A stretch of DNA of 64,000 nucleotides from Favolaschia claudopus (GCA_037176885.1 JAWWNJ010000045.1:1364001-1428000); one strand, 5' to 3'. Positions 35,083 to 47,661 are shown, numbered from the stretch's first letter. A program made the numbers and translations. Notes: a model not told the origin generated them from the letters alone.

Positions 35083-35848
35083 TTACGACGAGTAAGCAGC
35101 GATAGCGGCCGCGAAGCCGGCGTCAATGTTGGTCTGAATCGTCGTCGCCTGGGACTTGAGATCGGCCTACAACAGGGTTACAAAATAACTGCTGGACCAA
35201 GCCCGAGGCACTAACCGGGGCATTCACGATCAGAGCACTTGAGAAGGCATCTGTGTCGGTCTTCAGAGTTTGCAAGTCCGCGAGAATCAACGCCGGGATT
35301 CCACCGACGGGTAAAGCTTGCTGTGGGACGCTCGAGTCAGACAGACAGTTGCAGAGAAAGCAGACAGCAGATCTCACAAAATCAGCTTTCTTGGCGGTTA
35401 TTTGGGACAATGCGTCCAAAATGACGGGCTCGATGGCTTGTACGGAGTTGAGTATAGTTTGGCCATCGGACTCGCTGAAGGCGGGGGTCGCCTTGGAGGA
35501 TAAAACACGTCATTCAGGAAGTGAGATGAATAGGAAAGAGGTGTACTTACTTTGACGTCGGCCGTGCCCGTGTTCAGAGTGGTCTCCAAGTTGGTGGCAG
35601 CGGTATGAATACCCTGTAGGTAAATTGAAAAGTGAGAACCAAACAAGATAGTAAGCATTATGAGAGGTCACCAATGCACCAGCGAGACCCGAGGCAGGGA
35701 ACCCCTTGATGTTGTTGTCCAGGGTGGTGACTTGCGACGAGATGCTAGCAATGTCAGACTCGACTTGAGCGACTGTCCTCTTAAGAGGAGTCGCAAATGC
35801 AGCGGCGACGAGACAGAGCGAGAAGAGCGAGCGGGTGAGCTGGACCAT
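35083..35848 (-). CDS. HsbA-like hydrophobic surface-binding/cell wall protein
   Basis: Small secreted helical protein related to hydrophobic surface binding protein A and cell wall galactomannoproteins, which coat hydrophobic surfaces and can recruit esterases. Model: 35672..35848, 35551..35613, 35378..35491, 35216..35320, 35083..35166, all phase 0, giving 180 aa. A clear signal peptide is present (LTRSLFSLCLVAAAFATP). The mature part is Ala/Thr/Leu-rich amphipathic helix: VESDIASISSQVTTLDNNIK, SVQAIEPVILDALSQITAKK, LADLQTLKTDTDAFSSALI, ending IDAGFAAAIAAYSS. A TATA box lies 33 bases before the ATG, implying a short leader. Confidence 0.88.
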
Positions 35849-37406
35849 GTTGTGTTGTGGTCCGTTGCCGGTCGCAAGGCATTTTATAGTGGTAGGAACA
35901 ACAGAATATACGAACAAGGAGCTTGAGCCCACAAAGTGACCTGATCAGAAGACCACTGTGAGAGTACCCCGACGGTATGTGAATAGAAAGACGGCCTCAA
36001 GCTGTAGCCGGCTACTGTTTGGGATTCCGAAATAGATGGTACTTGCCCACGGCCATTCAGTTAGTTCCTGTCTTTAGAACGCTCGACACGCGGAGGTTGT
36101 TCACGAGATGCATATAGAATTACATGGTCCGCTTTCCGCCGCACCGTTGAATACAGCTTCAATTCGCAGTGAGAACGATTTGGCATACAGAATTGGGCTT
36201 CAACTTGAGGTTGAATAAAGACGTTGTAATTTGATTGTAATTGTTGCTTGGTTCCCGGGACAGAAAGTCAAGAGAATCTCTTGCAGTGCGGGCTTCACGC
36301 TATAGCCTGAGACTACTAGAACCACAGATGATGATGGAAGAGGAAGAAGGAGAAGAGTGCACGATTGCCAGTGATGGCACCGAAATGTGATGTGACGTCC
36401 GTGACATTACTCCCTTGATCCGCTCAGCTCTTTTGTCTTTGACTTCAAAATTGTAGGACGACAGCAGAGAGGGCCCCAAGTGCCAGAACTCAAGCCACAC
36501 CAGGTGATAAGTTGATGAATATTCTTATACCGTTCACGACGCCCGCAGAAAGGAAGTATCGTAGTGAATCCTAGTGATCGACCGATTTGCTGCGACCATG
36601 CCCGCGATTTTTAGAGCTGGCGCGAAGAAAATAACTGCTTATGCGAACATGGTTCTTCCGCGGAAGTCATATGTATTCTATGACACTCTAGGACACTCTC
36701 CGGGGACAACACAGCAGCTGACTGTCTTTTCGCAAGGCTAGATCATGCCTGTTCGGTCCGTCAACAACATCAATGAGGGATCGTCAGTAAGAAAATACGC
36801 GGCCTCTTGACGTTTTACCTCGAAACCATCTGGCCGACAGTCCGTACGCAGACAACTTCTCCGGTGTTCGATAAGTAAGAACTAAGAGCATGCTACCTGA
36901 CTTAGATCGACTCTCTGTCTCCGTCGAAAACCACCAGAGTAGCTAGCGACTTGTCTGTCGCACATAAACGCTACAACGATATGAGTCCTTCTATCTATTG
37001 TACTACGATCGCCACGAATCTGGGACTTACAGCTTGGGGAGGTTCTTTTCCTCCGTCGCTGCTGATTTGATGCTCGTTTTTTTAGTGCGAGAAACCAGGC
37101 GAGGTCAATAGTTAATATACAATCCGAAGCATCGACCAGTCTGAGCGGGTGGATTTTGGGTATGTAGATTTAACGTTTGACTCGAGCGCCATCATGCCGA
37201 TTTGTTCAAAGTTTTCATTGCTTCTCAGGGTTCAATCTGCACTTTTGGTGTGATTCGTCCAATTTTCGAAAAACGCGATTCGTTACATGTATATCGGATA
37301 TATCCAGTAATGTCTATGTGGCAGAGTAAATCATTTCTCATCGTTTTCTAGGTGTACAGCGAGAATAAAAGCTATTTCCAGTGATTCGACTGTTCAAGTT
37401 GGGATT
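35849..37406. other. Intergenic, no gene seen
   Basis: About 1.5 kb with the HsbA-like promoter at its left end and the 3' side of epoxide hydrolase copy 1 at its right. No convincing frame on either strand. Confidence 0.55.
35881..35888 (-). promoter_or_regulatory. TATA box of the HsbA-like gene
   Basis: TATAAAAT on the minus strand, 33-40 bases upstream of the start codon at 35848. Confidence 0.6.
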
Positions 37407-38595
37407 CTACAGGGACTCCAGCCATCCGAGGAGGATATCATTCACTTCTGCAGGATGGGACAACAGCCCCCAGTGGTCGACAGCAAGCTCCTTCCTGGTA
37501 AACGGCCCCTTGATGTACTTCTGGTGGCCTACATCGGCGAATGCAGGCAACGCGACGTAGTCTTTGTTGAATGCGATATAAAGGACTGGCATTGAGATGT
37601 CTCGAGCAGATGGCGGGAGCTCTACGCAGGATGTCAAAGGTGCCCTCAATTGAAACATATTTTATGAAAGACGGACGAGCATCTTCTTCAATATTCGCGT
37701 CTTCATCGGTAGCTCTGTAGAAGCAAAGCGGTGCGGAGACTCCGCCACTCAGTAACGAAGCTTTGAGGTATTCTGCGTCCTATTTGACGAATCAGTCTAG
37801 TCTTCCTTTTCTGCAAAAGAGACAAAATAGCTCACTTCCGTAGACATATAGGCGGGAAGGGGTTTGATGGTATTGGTTTCCAGCCAAGTTCGAGTTGCAC
37901 CCTCGACAGTGAGAGATGTTTTCCACTGCTCAGGCGTTTCGGGGTAGACTAGGCTAAGGAACGAGTCGATCTTGATCGTAAATCAGCGCGTTACATTAGT
38001 AATTCGGAGGGTACGAGCGCACATTTTTCTCGATGATAGCAGGCGCGTCTGGGTGGATGAAAAAGCGTTGGTATGCAAAAATATCGACACCGAATAGCTC
38101 GATAAATGTTTCGTAGTCTCGCACGAGATTGAGGGAGCCATCCATGGGGAAATATCCCACGGCAAGGAAGGCGGAGGCAGAGACGCGTTGGGGAAAGTAG
38201 TGCAATATTCGAGAGACGACATATGAGCCCCTCGACACAGGTTGAGTAAATGATTATGTTTGACATGAACGAATCTACCAGTCGTGTCCAATGGCAATGA
38301 CTTGCTCGATCTGCTCAGCGTCGAGGATATCACCGATGTCTCCGGAGAGGCCGCGACCAGAGTAAAGTTTGGGATCGGTTGGCTTGTCAGTAGCGCCGAA
38401 TCCAAGGTTATCGGGGACGATTATGCCGTAGCCTCGCTGCTGGAAGAATGGGACCTGTCGTTTCCAAAGCGTAGAGCTGGACGGGAAGCCGTGCGAGAAG
38501 AAAAGTACAGGCTTGCCAGGGGCAGGAGGAGCAAAATAATACGAGTAAGTAAACCCGCGCTTGGTTGTGGTCTGTCGATAATTGGTTTGGTCCAT
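37407..38595 (-). CDS. Epoxide hydrolase-type alpha/beta hydrolase, copy 1
   Basis: Soluble epoxide hydrolase fold that opens epoxides to diols. Model: 38279..38595, 38023..38230, 37836..37970, 37677..37779, 37407..37621, giving 325 aa. Visible motifs: oxyanion motif FFSHGFPSSSTLW; nucleophile motif GHDW|GSYV, split by intron 1 after the second base of the Trp codon; cap segment RFFIHPDAP and RTWLETNTIKPLPAYM; strand PVLYIAFNKDYV; catalytic His in VDHWGLLSHPAEV. Intron 4 uses a gtccgt donor and ends gcgtag. The next gene, about 410 bases upstream on the same strand, is a near-identical paralogue with exactly the same exon lengths. No signal peptide; substrate unknown. Confidence 0.92.
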
Positions 38596-39007
38596 GTTGA
38601 TGACCTGAAGAGGCGAGGAGAGAGGACTCGGAGGCAGAGACCCACGTCAGCTTCAGGGATGCTCGGCGAAATATGTCGCCGTGTGGCGGATATGTATTGA
38701 ACCAAAGACAAGGAACTCCGGTTAGTAAAGGAAGCAGATTCAGAAGAAGAAAATCAGTTCCCAGCACCTGCCAGTGAATGAACAGGTTGAACACGAGTTA
38801 CATTCCTTCCTACGGTTCATTTCGCACTCTTGTGATTCGTTGACGAAAGAATCTCTAATGCCACTCTGCGTTCAATTTTTCAAGAGATACGATGGGTTAC
38901 ATGTATATTCTGTCATGTCTGCGTAGCACATTGAATTTTCGTATTGCCGTAGAATTTCGACGTACAGTCAGAGCCCAAACTATTTTTCAAGTATCAGTGT
39001 TGCGATC
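38596..39007. other. Spacer between epoxide hydrolase copies
   Basis: Promoter region of copy 1 and 3' end of copy 2. No gene seen. Confidence 0.5.
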
Positions 39008-40205
39008 CTACAAGGCTTCCAACCATTCCAAGAGCAGGTTGTTCACTTCCGTAGGATGAGACATCATACCCCAATGGTCGGCAGGAATCTCCTTCCTGGT
39101 CAACGGACCCTTGACGTATTTCTGGTGAGCTCCATCAGCGCGTTCAGGCGATGCGACGAAGTCTTTGGTGAATGCAATATAGAGGATCGGCATTGAAATC
39201 ACTCGAGCAGATGCCGGAAGCTCTGCGTAGAATGTCAAAGACGCTCTGGACCGAAACATATACTACGAAATACGCACTGGCATCTTCCTCGATATTCGCA
39301 TCTTCATTGTTAGCTTTGTAGAAGCAAAGCGGTGCGGAGACCCCGCCGCTTAGTAAGGAGGCTTTGAGGTATTCTGCGTCCTATTTGACGACGAATCAGT
39401 CTAGTCTTCCTTTTCTGCGAAAGAGGCAAAATAGCTCACTTCCGTAGACATATAGGCGGGAAGGGGTTTGATGGTATTGGTTTCCAGCCAAGTACGTGTC
39501 GCCCCATCGACCGACAGAGTTGTCTTCCACTGCTCAGGCGTTTCGGGGTAGAGTAAGCTCACAAACGAGTCAATCTTGGGGTCACACATCAGCCGTTCCA
39601 TTGTTCAGAAAGAAATCGACGGCGCACATTTTTCTCGATAATAGCAGGTGCGTCGGGGTGAATGAAAAAGCGCTGGTATGCGAAGATATCGGCGCCGAAT
39701 AGCTTGATGACCGTTTCGTAGTCTCGAATGACGTTGAGGGCGCCATCGATGGGTAAATATCCAACAGCAAGAAAGGCGGAAGCAGAGACGCGTTGGGGGA
39801 AGTAGTGCAACACGCGAGAGACGACATATGAGCCCCTCGATACAGTTTTCAGCGTGAAAGGTTAGAATTTGCCAGCCAGATCAAATACCAGTCGTGTCCA
39901 ATAGCAATGACCTGGTCGATTTTCTCAGCGTCGAAGATATCGACGATATCGCCAGACAGCGCTCGACCCGAATAGAGTTTTGCGTCGGTTGGCTTGTCAG
40001 TGCCGCCGTATCCAAGATGATCAGGAACGATTACGCCGTAGCCCCGTTGCTGGAAGAACGGGACCTGTCGTTTCCACAGCGTAGAGTTGGACGGGAAGCC
40101 GTGCGAGAAGAACAGTACGGGCTTGCCAGAGGCAGGAGGAGAAAAGAAATACGAGTAAGTGAAACCGCGCTTAGTTTTGGCTTGTCTATAGCTGCTCTGC
40201 TCCAT
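39008..40205 (-). CDS. Epoxide hydrolase-type alpha/beta hydrolase, copy 2
   Basis: Tandem paralogue of the gene at 37407-38595. Model: 39889..40205, 39628..39835, 39440..39574, 39278..39380, 39008..39222, giving 325 aa; all five exon lengths (317, 208, 135, 103, 215) equal those of copy 1. Same catalytic set: FFSHGFPSNSTLW, GHDW|GSYV, PILYIAFTKDFV and ADHWGMMSHPTEV. The ATG at 40205 (MEQSSYRQ) was chosen because it aligns with copy 1; the frame stays open upstream to 40340 but that part has no counterpart in copy 1. Differences are spread over the protein, so both copies appear functional. Confidence 0.92.
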
Positions 40206-40455
40206 GCTGAGGAAGTGGGGAGGAGAGGACGAGGAGAACTTCGGTAAAGTTCGGCGAGTTATGTAAACGATCGTGCGGCGATAGACGGAAGGAAGAGAGG
40301 GAGGAAGAAAACATCGTGGAAACCGGTGAGTCCAAAACACCGCCCGTATCTCCCGGCGAACAGTATTGTGCTATGGCAAGATTTTTATTGCGATACAATG
40401 AATATCTGATTCAAACGTCCTGGCGTAAGTTGATTTAGCATAACCCATCGCCGGC

Positions 40456-42042
40456 TCAGCACTCTCCGTCAGCGCTCGGACCGTCGCACACAGGACCAGT
40501 GCAATTGAATCCTCTTGTTTTCTCCACATGCCCGCAGAGATATTGGCTGATCCGCGTCCCATTCGAGAGCTTGACGTCGATATCGAATAGCCCAATGTTG
40601 TCACACGGAGCGACCGCGCTGCACTGCAAGCTGGCGACGCGCTGAGAGTTGGAGGTGCCTCGGATGCCGGTCATGGTGATGTCCCTGATGTGGAAGGGTG
40701 AGTTGGTGCAGTTGGCGGGTGCGCCGGAGAAGGTGGTGCATTGAGAGAAAGCGACGACAGAGGCGCGGAGAGCGTTGACGTGCATGTTGGTGAAGTTCAT
40801 GTCGGCAGCGACTAGAAAAAGACAAGATGACGGCGTTAATTCCAAGGATGCGGGGAGTGGGAAGCGGCTTACATCCCAGACCGCCTCCACCGCCGTTGGG
40901 TGGGAAGCCATTCTGATCGCCTGTCCATGTCTTGAAGTAGACCTAGAAGAAGACGTGCATTGAGGAAGCCGATACATTCATAGGAACTCGGACGTCGCTT
41001 ACTGCGTGCTGGGTATTCTCGAAAAAGATGTTGTCCACGTGCAGCCTCTCCATCGTCTCGAACTCGCCTTTGAACTGGCCAATGCTGCCAAGGGCAATAC
41101 CCTGGCCGCGATAGAAGTGGCAGTTGGTTATGCTGATGTCCGTGCTGTTGCCCTTCAGGGAAATGTGGTCGTCTCCGTTGTAAACTGTCCAGTTGTCGAA
41201 TTTGATAAAGGAAGAGTGAATTGTGTCTGCTCCATCGGTGTTGACTGCAAGACGCATTCAATGAAGTCTTGGAAAGAAATGACAAAAGGGCAACAACGAC
41301 ATACAGCTCTGCACACTATTTCCTGTGTTATTCACGAAGATATCGTTGAGATCGACATGGGTGCAGTGTATCATCGACAGAGTCCTGCGAGGATGTAAGT
41401 GAGACTAAGAATATGCTGGCCGCCAAGAACCTCGACGTACCACATCTGACTACGCAGGAAATTCAATCCCTTCACGACGGAGTTCGTCAACCCGTTCAGG
41501 GTGAGAGCATGAGGACGACCGGGGAAGTTCGACTGAACCGGCTGCTTGGAGATGAAGGAATACCAGTAGTCGCCATTGCCGTCGAAAGTGCCGGTGTTGT
41601 GTCCGTCGATCCGCAAATTGTTGCCTCCCAGAATGAAGGCGGTGGATTGGTTTTGGAATCCGACTGGAAGGGAGTTCTTCAGCCAGTACTGGATATCCGT
41701 GCTCCACTGAACTCGAGGTCACTCGGTGTAAAAGTAACAAGGGCCAGGACAAATACGAACCAAGAGTTTTCCATATATGTCGATGTCGACGTCTTCCAGA
41801 CCCCGTATATCGAGAATAGAGTTGACGTAGTAGGTCTTAGCTTCGAAAACCACCCTGCCATGTTGGCCACAGTTTTTGAAAGCTTCCCGGATGGCGGGAC
41901 CGTCATCCGTGGCGTTTGTACCGCTAGCCTTGATCACACAGGTCTTCCTCTGGCGCTCCGGGCTCGACACAGCAGGGTCGGCCAAAGTCCCGAGCGCAGC
42001 CGCCGACAAGAAAACTAAGGAGGATAGTTGAGCGAGCTTCAT
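40456..42042 (-). CDS. GH28 family glycoside hydrolase, exo-acting pectinase type
   Basis: Secreted right-handed beta-helix enzyme acting on homogalacturonan or rhamnogalacturonan. Model: 41761..42042, 41441..41706, 41305..41384, 41003..41244, 40873..40942, 40456..40811, giving 431 aa. A signal peptide is clear (LAQLSSLVFLSAAALGTLA). GH28 motifs: NTDGAD (first acid), NGDDHISLK (Asp pair), GQGIALGSIG, and VYFKTWTG in place of the usual RIKTW. The Gly-His-Gly of typical polygalacturonases is Gly-Gln-Gly here. WSTDIQYWLKNSLP and the Cys-rich C-terminus resemble exo-polygalacturonase/rhamnogalacturonase subfamilies, so I infer exo action. Donor of intron 1 is gttcgt. Confidence 0.9.
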
Positions 42043-42632
42043 CTCGAAGTGTGGGGACCTTCATCCGCAATTTCGTGGTGCTTTATGTTTGAGAAAAAGT
42101 TGGCGGATACCTGCCCGTATTCCGGTGGGGAACGTCTCAACGTCATCTTCGTGCATTCAATCCATGATGTATTGCATGTGCAGTTGCAGCGGTTCGCAGC
42201 TCATGACCAGGTCTTGGGGACATGCCGTCGTGATGGCGGGCGGTCGGGAGACGATCCCGAGCAATCACGCGACCGTTAACCGATTCTGAGCGCGGCCAAG
42301 GTTGAGGATTCTGAGAGGGCTACAGTTCATTTTTCGCGGAAGGATGGAAGGGAAAGAGCGGGAGGAAGGTGGGAAGGCTGTATCAGGGACACTGTCAAAG
42401 AAGTGTCAAGGTCGCGTGAGGTCGGCGCGGTCGAGCTTTCAGGAAAAGGAAGGGAAAGAGAGACAACACATCATTCCAATGCAAGCTGAGTAAGATCTTC
42501 CTTGGAACTTCCAGCCGTCGCTCAGGGAGTCCATTGAATTAAGATTCAAAACAATTTTCTATTGTACAGGGTATGTATTAACACAAGTGATTGCGCTTCG
42601 TATGCACATCTTCCTCGCCTCGCCAATCGCCA
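42043..42632. other. Intergenic, no gene seen
   Basis: Upstream region of the GH28 gene and 3' side of KRVRF family copy A. Confidence 0.5.
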
Positions 42633-43658
42633 TCACCACCCCGCACAACGAGCATCCAGCACCTCCCCCTCCTTCACGGTCGGCAGCAGAACAACAAAAC
42701 CACTCCGGGGCTTGCGAGGAGGCCTAACAGCAGACGTAGGGCCCTGGGACAGCGGGAGCGCGATAGGAGAGGAGTAAACGACGATGGGGGTGTCGATGAC
42801 CAGAGGTTTCGAATCGACGGAGATGGGGAGGGCGAATCGGACGGGAAGGTCGAAGCGCACGCGTTTCGTGGAAGGGTTGAGGAACACTGTCACCGCTTCG
42901 CCCGGGGAAGTCGCGCGTCGTGCACGGGAGGCGCGACGGACGGTGCGGCGGTACGCTGTGATGATGCTGTCCGCAATGCGGGAGCTGAATGAGTTGTCTG
43001 ACAGCGAGGATCACTATGTGGTGCGAAGTATGAAACGGAGATTCGCTTACCCCGCTCCTCATTGAAAATAATTTCGTCCTCGAATGCAGGTCGTCTGGAT
43101 GTCTCCGCAACCATGGTCGGAAAGAGTAAGATCACGACGATAGACATCAAGCTCTGCGGCTGAGTGAGTGATACGCCCAAGGAATGTGTGTAGAAAACAT
43201 ACTGCGAACAAGCCCGACATGGCAGATGGCAGCGAGCGGAAATGCAATGTCATTGTAGGGGTAGACGAGGGGGAGGAAGAGGCAGAGAAGGACGAGACGA
43301 GTGAGACCTTCAAAGATTTCCGCACCACACAAGCACTCGCCCTCTTGTGCGCAGGCGACTTCACGAGACTGTGAAGATGCTTGGGTGTGAGCTTGCGCTT
43401 CAACGAGGGGCGCTTCAGCGAAGAGACGTGGGGGATAGACTGCGTGTTGTTGGGGACGATGATGACTGGGATAGAAGCTGCGAACGACGAGGTCTTCACG
43501 AGCGGCAAGGAAGGTCGCCCGAAACTAGGCATCCGACGCAGCCTGCCGGAAGATGTGCGAATGATGGCATGAGACTTGTCGAGGGAAGGGACAGAGAGGG
43601 CTCGCTTGAGAGCCTTGGAATGAGAGATGGAAGAAGTAGAGATGGTTTGAGAAGACAT
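42633..43658 (-). CDS. Unrecognised protein, KRVRF family copy A
   Basis: I do not recognise this family. Model: 43203..43658, 43051..43159, 42633..42997, giving 309 aa; introns are phase 0 then phase 1, as in the two paralogues. Exon 1 encodes a basic Ser-rich region (SHSKALKRALSVPSLDKSHA, LKRPSLKRKLTPKHLHSLVK). Exon 2 encodes one hydrophobic helix (LMSIVVILLFPTMVAE), a likely single membrane anchor. Exon 3 encodes an Arg-rich helix (RRTVRRASRARRA), then STKRVRFDLPVRF, VIDTPIVVYSSPIALPL and PTVKEGEVLD. KRVRF fits the RVxF docking motif that binds protein phosphatase 1 catalytic subunit. The basic N-terminal half carries many Ser-Pro/Ser-Leu sites. Membrane topology and function are inference only. 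Confidence 0.78.
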
Positions 43659-45274
43659 TGCGATGTTGTGAAGATGATCTGTTGTTCGAGTTTGTTGTTG
43701 GATTGAGGCAGAAATGGTAGGCCTTTTATAGCTTTCGAGGATTTGTCGCAGATGATCGAAGAAAATTTGTGTCTCGGTCATACCGGTCCCACTCAAATCT
43801 CGAAATTATCGAAGCGCGAGGTTTGTCCCGTCAATGGCAGTCAAGTAGTTGTTTCCGCGAGGAAGATACGCATCGAAAGATAGGTGGAAAGCCAGGATAA
43901 GCGCCTTAGGAGGAGCCAATAGAGCGTCGCCAGCAAAGATCGGGGGACAACAACACTTCAATCTAACTGAGACAACATCCATGTCTTGCTTTCACGACCG
44001 AAAATCTGCAGCCCAGAACGCTCTGGGCAGACTCCAGACGTCTTTTGTCTTGAAGAAAGTACGCCGTGGTCCCCGAACCAAACTCGGAGAGAGATCCAGT
44101 ATGTCTTGCGGGAAAAAAAAAGTCGGACTTGCTGCAAGCCGCAGGCGGCATGACCGGTGTTTATGGCTTCAGCAGAACCGGCAGGAACCGGCCAAGGCTA
44201 AGCGTTTGGTGGGTGTAACCCATAAGATATACGAGCTTGAGACTTGAAGCTTACAGCGCGACATGAGTGTAGGAAACAAGTAAGTAGTGTTGCGGGTTTT
44301 CACACGGCAACGGTACCAGTGACTCTGCGACGATCACCAACGATCACCACCAAACCACCATTCAAACTGCTACTGTACAGTGCTACGGCAGTAAACTTTT
44401 TCGCCTTCATCTCTCTGGAATGAGATTACTCGCGCTACTTATGTATCTTCAATTCAATCCGCGCCCAAAACCGCCCAAACTACGGAACCCAGTGAACAAC
44501 TAACAACCCTGACGAGCTCATCCACTTGAACTTGTAGTTTCAAAATCCATGGGGCTTTGTAAGGCTCAGCTATGAGGATCGGCAGCATGAAAAAGCAAAG
44601 CAGCTTCGAGGTCAAATCCAATTCAATCTCGCCGCTTTCGCCATCGAATCCTGGAGGCGCAAGCCCGAAAAAGTACCGCTTCTCGCTACACGCGCCTTCA
44701 CTAGCTTCGCTGTGCGTAGTCCGACTCGTGTCTGCTCGCAAATCTATGGGCCTCGAGAAAATGTTGAAATGCTTGACCAGTATGCGTCCAGAAACATGAC
44801 TTTGCTCTGCAATTGTTCGCGGTATTCATATTCCAATAGGGTCTGTCCTTCCTATCGCCATATTCATCTCAATTCTCTGGCTCTGGCTATATAGCCGACG
44901 ACAGATCACCCCAAAATTCCTAGCCGCGAGTTGACTGCGCCCGCATGGATCAGAGGATGATAACAGCGTACAGACCCCCCGAGACCAGGATTCGATCTTC
45001 CAACAGCGAGTGAATTGTACTTTCCAGGTCGGTCGGAGGACATTCAAGTACTCAGCAGTGAGTACAATGTGACTGCACTGCGTCAAAAATGAATGATGAC
45101 CACATTGCAGTGAATGTCGCGGTTATAGTGTTTGGTTGTGCACGTCCAAACGCAAAAATGCTGGGGCAGAGTTTCTATATTTTATATATTGTTTTCGATT
45201 ATGCAAAGATTTTCGAGTCAGGGTTCACCACTCTCAAATGCTCCTCCACATCATATCATAGAAAGCTTCGCCGA
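43659..45274. other. Intergenic with duplicated upstream cassette of the KRVRF family
   Basis: 43723-43730 is the copy A TATA box. About 43740-44110 is similar, in inverted orientation, to about 47325-47640 upstream of copy C, including the acaacatc...cttgc block and gtcttgaagaaagtacgcc; a weaker match lies at 46800-46900 upstream of copy B. The rest of the interval shows no supported gene. Confidence 0.5.
43723..43730 (-). promoter_or_regulatory. TATA box, KRVRF copy A
   Basis: TATAAAAG followed by gcct, 65-72 bases before the ATG; the same element and spacing occur in copies B and C. Confidence 0.75.
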
Positions 45275-46488
45275 TCACCACCCATCGCACAGAGCGGCGT
45301 CAAGAACCTCACCCTCCTTCACCGTCGTGAGGCTCCGATGGAACCTGTTACGCGGATTGCGAAGGGGCTTGACAACAGGAGCGGGACCCTTCGGCAGCGG
45401 AAGCGCAATAGGCGACGTATACACCACGATGGGCGTGTCGATGGCGAGTGTCTTAGGGTCGACGGGGGTGGGGACGTCAAAGCGCACGCGCTTAGAGGTG
45501 GAATTGAAGAACACGGTGAACGCCTCACCCGGGGAGCTCGCGCGACGAGCCCGGGACGCGCGGCGGATGGTGCGGCGGTATGCAGAGGTGATGCTGTCTG
45601 TGAGGCGAGAGGTGAATGGGGGCGGGGGAGGGAGCCGAGGAGGGTTTTGCTCTGGCAGGGCGAGGGTTAATTAAGAGAAAGAGGAGAGAAAGAGGAAAAT
45701 GCTCACCTTGCTCCTCGGTGACGATGATTTCGCGTTGGCCCTGCCTCTGGGTTGCGGTTGCAATGATTTCGCAATCACAAGAACGTCGGACGGGTGCACG
45801 TTTAAGTATCGAGGCTGCCGGCGTCGGGAAGATAAGAAACGCGAGGAGAATGGACATCACGCTCTGCAGCAGATTGAGGGACATGACGACGAGAGATTGA
45901 GAACGACGGACGTACGAAGAACAATCCCGACACCGTAGACGGAAGGGACTGCAAATGCATTGCTACGGTCACTTTATCCTCGCTCGACTGAAAGGACTCG
46001 ACAGTCGAAACCGATGACGACCTACGACGGCGCGAGGCGGAAGACGAAGAGGACGTCGTTGAAGAGGAGGCAGAGGTAACAGAGGCGACAGGTACCGTAG
46101 AAGGTTTGTGAGACGTGCACTGGCATGTCTTCTTGAGAGCGGGCAGCTTCACCGTGCTTTGCAAGTGCTTGGGAGTGAGCTTACGCTTGAGCCCAGGGCG
46201 CGTGAGCGGCGAGATGCTGGGCATAGGGCGAGCTGGAATGGCCTGAGTGTAATCGGGGATGGTGAAGACCGGGATGGACTCGGTGGAAGAGGCGGCCGAG
46301 GGGTTGGCTAGAACAGAAGGGGTTGGTTTCCCGAAACTAGACATGCGACGAAGTCCTCTGCTGGACGACGCGCGGATGGAAGCAAGAGGTTTGTCAAGGG
46401 AAGGAAATGAGAAGGCTCGCTTAAGAGCCTTAGAACGGGAGCAGGAAGGGGGGGCTGAGGAGGACGAAGCGATGTTTTGGGAAGCCAT
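45275..46488 (-). CDS. Unrecognised protein, KRVRF family copy B
   Basis: Model: 45916..46488, 45707..45863, 45275..45651, giving 368 aa, with the same phase-0 and phase-1 introns as copies A and C. Exon 1 is longer, with a Ser-run and an acidic patch (VESFQSSEDK), but keeps LTRPGLKRKLTPKHLQSTVK. Exon 2 has the hydrophobic helix SVMSILLAFLIFPTPAAS and an inserted Cys-containing segment (RRSCDCEIIATATQRQ). Exon 3 has TSKRVRFDVP, LAIDTPIVVYTSPIALPLPK and TTVKEGEVLD, ending CDGW; it lacks the VRFALP stretch found after KRVRF in A and C. B is the most diverged of the three. Function unknown. Confidence 0.78.
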
Positions 46489-46551
46489 TTCGGATTGTAA
46501 GGTTTCTTGGGTAGAGTCGTTGTTGTTGAATTGAAACAAAATATGCCAGGC

Positions 46552-46559
46552 CTTTTATA
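46552..46559 (-). promoter_or_regulatory. TATA box, KRVRF copy B
   Basis: TATAAAAG followed by gcct, 64-71 bases before the ATG at 46488. Confidence 0.75.
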
Positions 46560-47661
46560 TCTTTCGAGAACTTGTCGTAAACGATCGAAGTAAAGTTGTG
46601 TCTCAGACGTGTGGCTCCAAGTCGTTTAACTTGAAGAAATCGCATCTTCGTCTGCCATGAAGCTCATCCCCTTGACTTGAGTAGAACAGTCGTGTTCAAG
46701 AAGTCCGTACGCGCAGAATGATATGCTGAGTCCAATGCAGACCACTCGAGCACAAGCCACAGCGTGGCGAATATGCCTCCGAACTCCTGTCTCAATGAGA
46801 CGACATCCATGTCTTGGTTTCGTCGTCACAATTCCGAGGCCGAGAACGCTCCGAAGGTTGCGTGTCTTGTAAAAAGTGGAGCGGATTGCCCGTATTCCCC
46901 GAACGAAAGTATTTTGTGTGCGAAATGACTTGAAGGAAGGAAAATCATGATTGATTCTCTATGAGTAGCAAAGGCCAGTCGTGGGGTGCTAGGGCTGTTC
47001 AAACTCGCCGTGGATCGTGGTTTAAGTACTGTAAGAAACGCACATGAGCGCGTAAAACAAAGGAAGTTTGGCTAGCCGATGTGTCACCACCTTTCACCAA
47101 CTTGTCACCAACTTGCTTTCATACTCGAACCACCAACGGACCACCAAGTCCTAGTCAGCATCTATCGCCCTACATCGCAGTATTGAGTGAAAATTCGCGT
47201 TGTGCCATTGATTCTACCATGCAACGGAGTCCTACTACTGGTGTACGGGTCATCGGATTTCAAGTTTTGGACTTCGATTGTTTTTCTGGTGTTTTGCTCC
47301 ACAAATCTTGCTCGGGCACGGCGGCGTACTTTCTTCAAGACAAATGACATCTAGAGTCCGTCCAGAGCGTTCTAGGCTGCAGATTTTCGCTCGGGAACGC
47401 AAGACATGAATGTTGTCTCACTTCAAGATGAGTGTTTTTTGCCCCCAACCTATGCTGATGACGCTTGATGGGCTGCACTAGAAGCACTTGCCAATACTCT
47501 CCGCCCATCCACATGCGCCTACTACTGTCTTTGTGGACATGACTATCGTACTTCCGAATGATGGGACAAGCCTTGCGCCTTGATAACTTCGAGTTTTGAG
47601 TGGGACCGATATGACCGAGACCCAAATTTTCTTCGATCATCTGCGACAATTCCTCGAATGC

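Noticed and set aside
44454..44741. 95-codon minus-strand frame between KRVRF copies A and B
   Set aside because: One hydrophobic patch but no start context, splice support or paralogue elsewhere in the window.
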